A stretch of 64,000 bases of DNA from Anoplopoma fimbria (lineage: Eukaryota > Chordata > Actinopteri > Perciformes > Anoplopomatidae), in assembly GCF_027596085.1 (NCBI RefSeq), contig NC_072469.1, positions 20,856,781-20,920,780 of the forward strand. The letters are read 5' to 3'. The first letter of the stretch is position 1. Every line of letters begins with the position of its first letter. The notes beneath the pieces are model-generated. The model ran no database searches. It was not told where the DNA came from and worked only from the letters and a program-made list of their open reading frames with translations. Below are positions 54,561 to 64,000 of this stretch, one piece after another. The position numbers were made by a program, and so were the translations under genes.

Positions 54561-56651
54561 TATGTCTAAATGAGACTTCCTAATCCCTTCCTGTATTCCC
54601 AGATACTAACCAGCGAAGATAAAAATCTAGATTTTCAGGTTTTATTTTCTGCATGATTGCACACACGGCTGCTTACTCACGCTCAGTGTGTTGTGAAGTG
54701 GTGAGACTGGACGCCTTGTTGGTATTTTTAGAAGTAATCTTTCCTTTACATCTGCCTTTAAATGTTAAGCATTTATAATGCTAAGCTTAATGATATCTAT
54801 CTGTGGCATAAGATGACTTTTATGGCAACATTAATGCAGTTTTAAAGCGGTATTAGTGTGATCCAAATAGAGCGAGACTACTGACGGTAGAGTGGGTGAA
54901 AGCAACCACTCAAAAAGGCGAGAATAGCAACACTGGAAACGTGACAAAGGCCGGTGCTACTTTGCCTTGTATCAACAGTCATTCATCAACATTAGTATTG
55001 TTATTCGCATTCAGGCCCCTTATTCAATACCTTGGAACAGGAGGTGAAAACTCGGGATGCTTAAGGGTGCTAGGTGGCCTTTAGATACTGTCACGCTACT
55101 TAAGGGGGATTTATTGCAAAACAAGTATACTTTAAAAATCTTTAGTTGGGTCAATTCCAGAAGCAGCGGCCAGCACCGGTAAGTCTGGGTGCAAGGACTT
55201 GTTTGGATGATTCATATCCCAGCATACATTGTAAATTAAATATATATGGGTGGGAGAAGTCCCATAAATGTTTATTAGTTTGAAATGAAAGAATGTCTGG
55301 AAAGATGGGAGAGAAGAGACTTAAGAGGAAACGAGTGATATGGGAGCAAGGGTAAACGATTGGAGGACACTGAGGTAAGATGAAGGGCAGAGAAGAATAG
55401 GTAAATAAGCATATTTCACACCAGAGATGTGCATAATCAATGAAGGGTATTAAGAGAATCAACTTACCAGTGAGTCACTGAAGGTGACTCACATAAAAAA
55501 AAGAGCTGAGCTGCTGTAAAAGTAGCAACAAGTTCAGAAAAAAATAACTATAAAAATCCAGACATAAATACACAACATCTGCTGGAGCCGAGGGAGTGAA
55601 ACAGCAAATATCAGAAACACTTTAAAAGCATCAGCACAACCAAAGTGTGCTAGGCGGATGGTGTTTCTTGGTTGACACTTGCACTGTACATACTACACAG
55701 CCTTGTATTCTGAAATACAACCAGACAGTTGGGCCTTTCAACACAGCGGTCAATACTGACAGTCATCCTATCGATTGGCAAGGCTTCAACCAAATGTCAA
55801 CACCCAACAGACCAAAATCTCCCATGATCCTGCAATAATGGAGGACAGATCCTTCTTTAGCTGGCAGTACCCGATAAAAAATGTTGCTGTCATATTTCTG
55901 ACAACACCAGAAAATGTCCAGAGCTACCAGTCTTTTTTAAAACTTTGTGGACACATACATGTCTGACTACAGACTGGGGACCAGACCCACATCTGCACCT
56001 ACAGCTCACCAGAGAAAAGCAGAAGGCCAAATGACCTTTCGGTGTGTCAGACACTGATCCTTTGGCCCATTGCTTGGCTTCCTGACATTGACACATTGAC
56101 ATTGGCACGTGCTCTGAGTGAGTGTCTTCAGCCCTGTTTGCCCTCAGGCCAGCCGTGTCTTTTCCTCCAATGGCAGTAAGCTGATTACAATCACACTAGG
56201 GAGCTGAAGGACAGTATCAATACTTTTTGTCACCTCATCTCACTAAATGATTAGTTAAAACAGATGGACAGCTCCAGTTGAGTGCACATTTAGTGATGTG
56301 TTTCACTGATTTACAAATTTTATGAATGGGTTCGATAAAAACTGAATGGCACAGGATGCATAGAACATATATGGTTGTTCATTTTTATCTAATATTTCAC
56401 ACGCTACTGTTAGGGGGATTAAAGCTGTAACCTTTAGGTACAAAGAGGTTTCCGTTAACTCTAGGGACATTGCACTCCATTTAGTGATTTGATCAAACTT
56501 TTGTTAAATCCTTTTGCTTAAAATGATTGTAAAAACAACAAGTTGGTGGAATCCAACATGATATCTTTCACCTCATTCTAATCAAAATATATCGTGAAAT
56601 AAATGTAATTTGTGTTTTAAGACTAGTGAAGTTAGTTGTTAGGTTGTACCA
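54561..56651. other. Noncoding stretch, nothing recognised
   Basis: No supported gene or recognisable repeat. Confidence 0.5.
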
Positions 56652-56985
56652 AATGCTAACGTCAGCATTCTAACTTGCTCACAATGAAAACGCTAATATG
56701 ATGATGTTAAACAATGTTACCCATGTTCACCCTCTTAGTTTCAGCATGTAAGCATGCTAACATTTACTTATTAGTGGTAAAAACAATGTTCAGCTGGGGC
56801 TGGATGAAATGTCATTAGTTTGAAAGGCATTTGGACAACTTAAAATTTTGATCTGCTGGTGGCGCTAGAGAAAAAACGTCAGGGTATCACCAAACAAAAA
56901 CCCATTCATTCTCTGGACATCATGTATATATCTGTAGTTGTTGAGATAATTCTGTCTTAACCAAAGTGGTGGACTGACCAGCAGA
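56652..56985 (+). repeat. Family A interspersed repeat, copy 3
   Basis: Landmarks in order are aaatgctaacgtcagcattc, acttgctcacaatgaaaacg, ttcagcatgtaagcatgcta, gaaatgtcattagtttgaaa, tgctggtggcgctagagaaa, tcagggtatcaccaaac and accaaagtggtggactgacc. The end matches 6979-7068 (+) and the start of 17029-17617 inverted. Part of the central region is missing relative to the order I recall. The ggtggcgc word resembles a CTCF core. Confidence 0.6.
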
Positions 56986-58079
56986 CACTGGCCCATATCT
57001 CATAGTAAAGAAACTCTTAAAACCAGCACAAATATCTCCTGCTAAAGGCAGAATTGTTAATTAATGGACTTAAACTTTTATGGCTGAATATGAGAATACA
57101 CTATTTAGGATAGTGCCTTATTGATGTCAGATATAGAGGATCTGAAATTTAAGGTGGATTAAAGCATTTGAAGCCAGGCAGAGTTAGTGTGGTCAGCACT
57201 GAAGAACTCCTGTGGTTCAGCAGAAGACGCGGGATGCCCACACGGACCTCAAAAAGCAGGAAACATAATCATTTCTTCTGTCACTTCCCGGGGTGCGGGG
57301 AGACAGCAAACAGCTGGCAGCACAGCCCACAGTGACGGCAACAGCATGATGACACAAGAGAAAAGCGAGGCGAGAAAGAGGGGAAGACAATGTATGAAAA
57401 TGGAGGCGGTCCAACTGAGGAGCATGAACAGGAAAGGAGAGTTTCCGCTTTGTCAACCAGTATCCATGGGGCAATAGCTAACAAGTGGCTTTAACCCTTC
57501 TGAACCTCTAACTAATCCGCGCTATCTGTCTTTTTCTCTTATACGTCCTTAGAGTCTCTGTCGTAGAGCAGAGTTTTTTTAATTAATGTCTTATACCCCG
57601 ACCAAACAAATTCCCTGTTCTGCTGCTGATGCTCTGGAGACCCTGTGATTGGCCTGAAGATGGAGAGCATGGCTGCAAGAAAGGCAGAGACACCATTCTT
57701 CTTCTTTCCGTCACATGAACACAAACTAAATTGAACTTAGAGAACAGATTCTTCCTTCTGGTTGGCAATTAAAATGAAAGTTATTTTAAGCTCATCATAT
57801 CACACAGTAGCTCCTGCGCCAATTATGACTGTGTGTGAACTCATCCCGCCGCACTAAAGCAGGTAATTTCAGTTTCAGTATTCAAGCACTTAGTAGAAAT
57901 TACACAAACAGAGAAGTACCGAAGACGCTACATCGGGAAAGAAGAAAACCATCCCATTGACAAAGCATACAATCTGAGGGCAGGTTTAGTGGGACCTGAG
58001 CTGTGCTGATAGTGTTTCCCCTACATTTGCATAAGGGGTTGGTTGTGGGGGCTGAGGTACCAGCTGCTCTGCCTCTCAC
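56986..58079. other. Noncoding stretch, nothing recognised
   Basis: A GC-richer patch at 57190-57470 carries a 96-codon frame, but opposite-strand frames are open too and no domain is visible, so no gene is called. Confidence 0.45.
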
Positions 58080-58240
58080 ACAGCCTGTATAGAGATGAAT
58101 TGCTCCTTGGGTGTCGATAAGTCACCATGGCAGGCCCACCACGGTCACCATGGAGACTGCGCAAACACAGCATTTCCGAGGAAACAAGTAGAATGAAGTT
58201 GATTACAAATTAATTTTCTTTTTTCCTTTCAAGAGCTCCT
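58080..58240. promoter_or_regulatory. Candidate regulatory element with two X-box-like words
   Basis: GTCACCATGG occurs at 58121-58130 and again within GTCACCATGGAGAC at 58144-58157. Each has a good left RFX half-site (GTCACC), while the right halves carry two mismatches. The block continues to gattacaaattaattttctt, a homeodomain-type tail. The paired motifs 23 bp apart make regulation plausible but unproven. Confidence 0.25.
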
Positions 58241-59237
58241 TGGAGGGTTTTTCTTGGTCATAGGAGACTGCCAGGACTCCAAAGGATATCCCTTTTGTTA
58301 GTGAGGACGCACACGATGCCTCACTTGGTTTTGCTTCTCCACAAGTCATTTTTTAACATTGTCTGTATTGTTTGTTTATTTATCGCATGTAAAGCCGCTC
58401 ACTTTTGTATCGAAAAGCAGCAGAACCCGTCTGTGCTGCAGGAAGTGGACATCCCCTGTGGAAGTACTTTTCCGACCACTGGTACTGAATCATAAACATG
58501 ATTGATAAAGAGCCAAATGTAAAAACACCACAATGAATACCAATGCAATCTCATATCACTGCTTCCATGATGGAACGGTGGGCAAGTTCACAATTCAGCT
58601 TTCACCCTGCGAGGAAAACAGCAGCGAGATGAAGGGGCGCAGGAGGTCGCAGTTATATGAGGAAATTCAGGACTGTAGGGCGATGGTGATAAAAAAAGTG
58701 AATGTAAAAGGAGCTTATGAAAGCAGCTGGGGTAGTACAGGGAAAGGAAGAGAAGGATATTGAAAGAGAGACGGCATTGTGGAGAGTGAGGGGAACTCAC
58801 TGTGTTGTGGCACCCACAGATAGCTGGCTCAGCAGTATTTGAAGGCTCTGAGATAAAGAGATGTGTGTGTGTGTGTCTGCATACGGGCACGTTCGTTCTT
58901 TTGCTGCACTTATGAAGGGCATAATTTGTGTACTATTGTATTGTTGTGCAGACTTGTGGAAGACATGCTGAGAATACATAGTGTGTGTTTGTGTGCAAAG
59001 GGGGTTCACCGAAGCACGTAATAGAGACCTGATGTTCAAAGTGTTTAGAATGATATTCTCTCCCCGCCAGCGCCCTTGTCTCTGCATCTCCCCCTATTTC
59101 TGATGCCTTCTGGGACGAGGAAAACAGAAAAAGACAGGGTGAGAAAACCTCACGAGGCAGCGGTGGAGGTAATGAGCAGGAGGACAGGGGTGAAGATGAC
59201 GAAGGTAAGCGCAGGAAGCAACACATTAGCTTCTTAC
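58241..59237. other. Noncoding stretch, nothing recognised
   Basis: No supported gene. A GT patch lies at 58862-58876. Confidence 0.5.
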
Positions 59238-59389
59238 CCGGAGTGTCACTCATGCCGGTAGTGACAGCCAGCGCTGCTCGCTGCTGGTCCACAGCCACTC
59301 CCAGCCTCCGGTGGGATTTATGTCTCGCTTTGACGGTGCTCAAACTGGGGGCTTTTTTGCCAATTTCCCTCTCTTGGTCTTTTTGCAGG
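59238..59389 (-). CDS. Candidate coding exon, product unknown
   Basis: On the minus strand a 152-nt segment lies between an acceptor (catgcctgttcag) and a strong donor (ctccgg/gtaagaag). One frame is open for 50 codons and starts LQKDQEREIGKKAPSLST. It continues with a basic stretch VKARHKSHRRLG and ends AVDQQRAALAVTTGMSDTPG. Codon composition is GC-rich and exon-like compared with the flanks. It is part of a longer 194-codon open frame whose other parts are Ser/Leu-rich and look non-coding. I recognise no domain, and no neighbouring exon was found, so a chance frame remains possible. Confidence 0.25.
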
Positions 59390-59686
59390 CTGAACAGGCA
59401 TGATGTGTGAAACTCATTGTGTGCAACAAGAAATGGATAGGGTAATAAGTAGTGCTTACTCAAAGGGGAAACAATCAATATTTTTGCACTTAAAATTAGT
59501 GATAGTGATGAACACACAGAGAATTAACTTCTGAATCTGCAGTTACACTTAGCTCTATGGGGCTTTAAGCTTCTTTTTACTTATCTTTTGTTTTTTGGCA
59601 TCAACCTAACATTGCTGAGGAGAGAGCAACAAAAACGCATAGATATGTGGAGATGTTGAGACATTTATTGGGTTAAGTGACAGGAA
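59390..59686. other. Noncoding stretch, nothing recognised
   Basis: AT-rich flank between the exon candidate and a family B repeat. Confidence 0.45.
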
Positions 59687-59933
59687 TCATAATTGATTAA
59701 TCATTCAAGTAATTTATCAAGACCAAATGCCAAACATTCACTAGTTCTGGCTTAAGAGTAATGAGAAATTGCTGCTTTTTTATCCTATATATCATGAAAA
59801 AATTATCTTTGAACTGTTGGTCGGACAAAAGAAGCTACTTTAAGGTCTCACCTTGGCCTCTGGAAAATTTATATCTGATATACTAAACAATGACTTGACA
59901 GATTAACGTATTAAGAAAAGAATCGTTGTTGCC
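59687..59933 (+). repeat. Family B interspersed repeat, near-full copy
   Basis: Landmarks in order are cataattgattaatcattca, aaatgccaaacattcactag, gagaaattgctgctttttta, ctgttggtcggacaaaaga, aaggtctcaccttggcctct, acttgacagattaacgtatt and aagaatcgttgttgcc. This is the best-preserved of three copies. Both ends carry GATTAATCG-like words. Confidence 0.65.
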
Positions 59934-61713
59934 TTAGTCATAACAGCTTTGCCCACTTAGGAAATGTGAGGGTGCATTCTGGGGATGACAGTAGAATTAC
60001 TAATGAGGTCTCAGCCATCAGGCCTCTCACACCATCTGGCCTCTCATTAGCCTTGGCTTGTATTGGCCATGTTTTTTATATTAGACTTGTGCTAAAGTGA
60101 GTTTTTCTTGTTTTCCTAAAGTAACACTGAATCCAGTTTTGCCTGTTGCTTTCTCTCTCTTCTCTATTCCTTAAAGTGTGCAAATAACATAATGTATATT
60201 GGTCGCGGCTCATGATTTTCACTTAATGATGTCTTTATTCATGAAGCACCACATGAACGGTCAAGTGCAATAAGCCTTAAGACAGGCCGGTGGGCTCTGC
60301 AGGGACACCATTGCCGCTAAGCTGCATCCAGACTGTAATTCCTTCTCATGCAAGTTCCCACTGGTCATCATGAAAATGGATGAAAAAAAAAAGCAGCAGC
60401 AGGTTATTTGTGCAAAGCAAAGCAAAAGGAGAGAAGACGACGGATGTATGTTTTACAGTTACTGCACATATTAATCAATGAGCATGTGTGGAATTATTAA
60501 AATTGTGAAACGGCGTGGTTTCAACAGATCAATTTTTAGCAGCATCAATAGCTCTATCTTGTTCATCTTCAACAACTTCCTTTGCCTCACTTCAAATGTT
60601 CCCTTTCAACCCTGCGGGTGAAAACTCACAGATACAACGCTTTAGTCAGATCAATAAAGGTCTGCAGTGTCCTAACCTCCTCTTCATTTTAAACATGACC
60701 TTGGGATATCGCTGCTGGAAAACCCAAAAGAGATCAAGTGTGCCTCTTAACAGTGAAGGATTATCGAACACAGGCATTTTCAGAGCATTTAAATTAAGAA
60801 AAGCTTTTATGATATGAACTGCTGATTTAATGTTCCCCTTTTGTATGATTTGGCACATACATTTTTTTTTCCGCACATACAGTGGTCTATCAACGCTATC
60901 AGAAATCAAATGCACTCGCAGCGTAAGTGTAAAACCGAGCTACAAGACATCAGTCCACAGATCTGAAGGTGATCATAGTGGTTCACAGCCAACAGATATC
61001 ACAATCCCAGTCGCGTGCTGCGCTATTGTTATGAAAGTTGATATTTGCTGCTTAGTAACATAACCATAAATTCAAACAGCACCAACTGAGTGGAAAGAGC
61101 TCTACCCACTGCTTACACCACTCGAGCAGTTTGCTGTCCATATGAGGAAATTTGTGTTTAGAGTAAGGAAATAGCAGAACAAACTAGCGAGTACATACAA
61201 CAAATCAGACACTTTTCACGAAAACAATAGAAGGCAAGGTTACAAATGAATCAGCTAGAGTATACAAGTTATGAAACTGGCAACAGAGTGCATTATGGAG
61301 GCACTTTCACTATCACTTCAACCCCATTATTATATAATAACTATTTCTGCTCCGAACCATTACAGAGCTGATTTCCACTTAAGAGAAGCCTTATGTTGCA
61401 GGTGACTTCGGCGCTGGACAAGGGTACTGGGTTAAAGTGTGTCCTGTTAAATCCAGATGATAAATGCTGCTGCCTCAGCCCATGCAGGGACTATAAGAAC
61501 TCATGCCACCTATAATCTAGGAGGTTGTCTCTTATCTGATTATGATTGCGGGGTAAAGAGGATTTAGGTGCTGGTGCCTAAATGCTAGGCTGTACTGATT
61601 AGAGGCCCTCTGGAAGACTTATGTAACTTGGAGGCTGCAGGAGGGAAGATGGTGTGCTCTACCTAGATGACACTCCAACTCTCTTTGAATGCATCCTGAT
61701 AACTTGCTAAAGG
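59934..61713. other. Noncoding stretch, nothing recognised
   Basis: No supported gene, RNA or mobile element. Short A and T runs lie near 60380 and 60865. Confidence 0.5.
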
Positions 61714-61743
61714 CCAAATAAGATAATGTATTATCTTATTTGG
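61714..61743. repeat. 30-bp near-perfect palindrome
   Basis: ccaaataagataat and attatcttatttgg are exact reverse complements, separated only by gt. The 14-bp arms leave no room for a loop, so it would act as a palindrome or cruciform rather than an RNA hairpin. Confidence 0.9.
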
Positions 61744-63677
61744 TTATGTTCAATGATAACCCCTACAGGGTGGCGTTGTTATCAGCTGCTCTGCTTCTGG
61801 CACAGAGGCATCACCTTGACAGGCTTTTGACCCACAAACACCAAAATCTGATTTCAAGTCAGCATCAAGGGGCCGGCTTTTCACAAAATAAGCAAAAAGT
61901 AACAAGCTGAGATTTTTTTTTTCTTCTCCATAGAATGCCAATGCGTATCGATTTAGCCCTCTGAAGACTGACCACAATCCATGCAGAGATGAAAGGCTGA
62001 TAATGTAACACAAGGTAGCAGACCTGCTGCTTCAACCTGACCCCAGGGCTAAAAACTGGACAGAACATTTGACTTAACGCTGACTAAAGGCCTTCCTTCA
62101 TTTTTCCACTCTCCCACTATCAGAAACTACATCAATACACACACACATGCCAAAATGCTTGCTTCAGTGCTATAAAAGCCTGGAAGGAAACAGACAGAGG
62201 GAGAGTTAGAGGCTGTCTGCAGTGATCGGGAACAACAGGCAGCTGTGGAGTTACAGTGTGCTCACTGAATTTGCTCTAACTGATTCGACAAATGAATCAA
62301 CAAAACAAAATGGTGTAATGTGCATAAAGACAGATAAATGTTAAAAAACATTGCCATTTGAGGTGTCTGTTACAGTACTGTGTTATGCTACAGTTCCCTC
62401 ACGTTGTGTCATCATCATAAACAGTGTCTGCGGTCGGTGGACTGACTCGAGTTGCCTCCAAGCGTGGGAGGACCAAAGAGCTCGAGTCTGCACCCATACA
62501 GGCCCATTGCTCAGCATTCCCACTAGCTTGACTGGATTATTAGATAAAGGGGAGAGTAATGGTGCACATCCACATTAAGAGCAGGCAGGAGGCTGGACAT
62601 GGCTGATGTAGAGAGGAGGGGGGGGGGGTGGAAAACCCAACTTGAAATGTCTGGCAAGTAGAAACATTGATCTCTTTAAAATGCTCTGAATCCTCTGCCG
62701 TTAGTTTTCCCAGACTGCCCAGCCTGGAAGTGTAGAAACCCCCACACAGGGGAATGTTTTCTCATCTAGAAGCTTTGCATGAACACAAATCAAAATAAAG
62801 AGATGCTGGTCTTGCAAACTACGTTTTACATATATTACAACTGAGCAATGTAGGCATCCATGTAACACCTAGCATTAATGTATAATGCCAGGAACACTGT
62901 GACTCATTTGTTAATGCCGAAGCTCGCACTAAATCAGTAATTGTGTGGCAAACGGTTGGTGAGGTCGGGATATTTATTACACGATTCCTCCATTTCGTTG
63001 TGCTTACCTGAAAGAAATGCATCTAATTACATTTCCCGTCATGCTGACAAAAGAGGCCTCCAGTGGAAATACTAAGGCAGGCTACTACGTTTACATTAAA
63101 GCTATACGCACCAAGATCGGTTCTTTGCAGGAATGATGGCCATATATATATACGCAGGGAAAAGTCACTGTAATTGAGCAGTCCAGCAATTTGGATATGG
63201 CTTCCTTTTATGAGCTTGTGCTAAGTGTCTTTGCTGTACAATTAGACTCGTAACTCATCGTAAACAAAAGAGGGTCAGGGCAGGACAAAACCTTCTGGCT
63301 CAATATCAAGGATGAAATGTTCTACTGGATTAATATAAATGATAGCCCACAGTAAGCAAAAATCCAACCGAGGATATTTCAGGTGTCAAGATTCCTGTAG
63401 GTGTACACATACAGCATGAAGTCTTGCAAGATCTTGGGCCCTGGAGGCTCACCTGTGACAAGCAGAGCATCAGATAGAACTGGACACAAACTAAGTCCCT
63501 TCCTTTTCCTCTTAGGACGTGGGCACTCAAGCACAAGACACGCAGTACCACAAAGAAGCCACTGCATTAGCCAGTGTCCTTTTTGTTTTGACTATTTCAT
63601 TCATTATTCATTGGGAAATGTTTGCAAAGATCCAGCTCAGCATCCCAAGGCGTAACTTACATGACTGCATCTCTTAA
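61744..63677. other. Noncoding stretch with a G11 run
   Basis: No supported gene. A G11 run at 62618-62628 is the only notable simple sequence. Confidence 0.5.
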
Positions 63678-63712
63678 ATCTCTCTCGCTCTCTCTCTCTC
63701 GCTCTCTCTCTC
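63678..63712 (+). repeat. Imperfect (CT)n microsatellite
   Basis: About 35 bp of CT repeats with two CG interruptions. The Arg/Glu-rich frame on the opposite strand comes from this tract. Confidence 0.9.
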
Positions 63713-63903
63713 AGGGCTTTCCTAACCCTGGCCCGTATTCCCAATGCGAGCACGACTGTTATAGCTGATGAATGTAATCCTAGCTTGATTGACCCTGCTG
63801 AAAAGGTCGGTCCTCTCATGCGTAACCTTTATTTAAGGGCAAAAAGGGCCATAGGTGCTATATAGCAGCGCAATGGGGTCTAATATCTGATTAAGGCAGA
63901 GCA

Positions 63904-63945
63904 CGAGAAAGGGAGAGAGAGAAAAAGACAGAGAGGGAGAGAGAA
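63904..63945 (+). repeat. Imperfect (GA)n tract
   Basis: A purine tract rich in GA about 190 bp after the CT tract and in the complementary sense. Confidence 0.8.
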
Positions 63946-64000
63946 TGTGTGTATGCCAGAAGACTCTGTGATTGCATTTGACAAAGGGCTCAGGTTGCTT

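Noticed and set aside
57187..57477. 96-codon frame in a GC-richer patch
   Set aside because: Opposite-strand frames are open over the same bases and no protein family is recognisable.
58933..59517. 194-codon open frame on the minus strand as a complete gene
   Set aside because: Only a 152-nt internal part looks exon-like. The rest is Ser/Leu-rich without domains, and splice-like sites bound the internal part.

Overview
This window looks like noncoding nuclear DNA from a ray-finned fish, most likely a percomorph teleost. Three things point there: the AT-rich background, the dense long CA/TG microsatellites, and several interspersed repeats whose wording I recognise from memory as recurrent in teleost genomes. 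One of these is a 5'-truncated retroposon with a GGATAAGCGG-type 3' end, an (ATGG)n tail and a perfect 13-bp target-site duplication. No bacterial, phage, plasmid, CRISPR or operon structure is visible.

I found no convincing multi-exon protein gene, rRNA or tRNA. Nearly all open frames are chance frames or run through simple repeats, giving poly-Val/Cys, poly-His/Thr, poly-Arg or Ile-Tyr-Leu-Ser tracts. Three short stretches have plausible splice signals around an open, exon-like segment: 35289-35367 (+), 48357-48442 (+) and 59238-59389 (-). I recognise none of the predicted peptides, so they are listed as low-confidence candidates. The window is best read as a gene desert or part of a very large intron.

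Layout. 0-8 kb: AT-rich unique DNA, two facing GT/CA arrays, a long CA array and two repeat fragments. 8.4-9 kb: a block of two adjacent old repeats (families B and E). 9-17 kb: unique DNA with a (TG)53 array, a C21 run, a CA array and a degenerate family I repeat. 17.0-17.6 kb: the longest family A copy. 19-27 kb: the retroposon tail with its target-site duplication, a family D repeat and a MITE-like element with 12-bp terminal inverted repeats. 27-30 kb: TG and CA arrays and a 26-bp tandem duplication. 31.5 kb: a long imperfect hairpin resembling a decayed hammerhead-type motif. 32.9-33.6 kb: a second E plus B block. 35-37.4 kb: an exact RFX X-box, an exon candidate and a second family I copy. 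40.2-41.2 kb: a possible non-autonomous hAT-like element. 43.2 kb: (ATCT)32. 44-64 kb: mostly unique DNA with several stretches that look like conserved noncoding elements, a third copy each of families A and B, and a 30-bp palindrome.

No previously undescribed biological system is evident. The points most worth checking are the hairpin at 31.5 kb, the X-box plus exon candidate at 35.2 kb, the possible hAT element at 40.2 kb, and the B/E repeat blocks. Family letters (A, B, C, D, E, F, I) are local labels. Their teleost identity is recalled from memory, not from a search.
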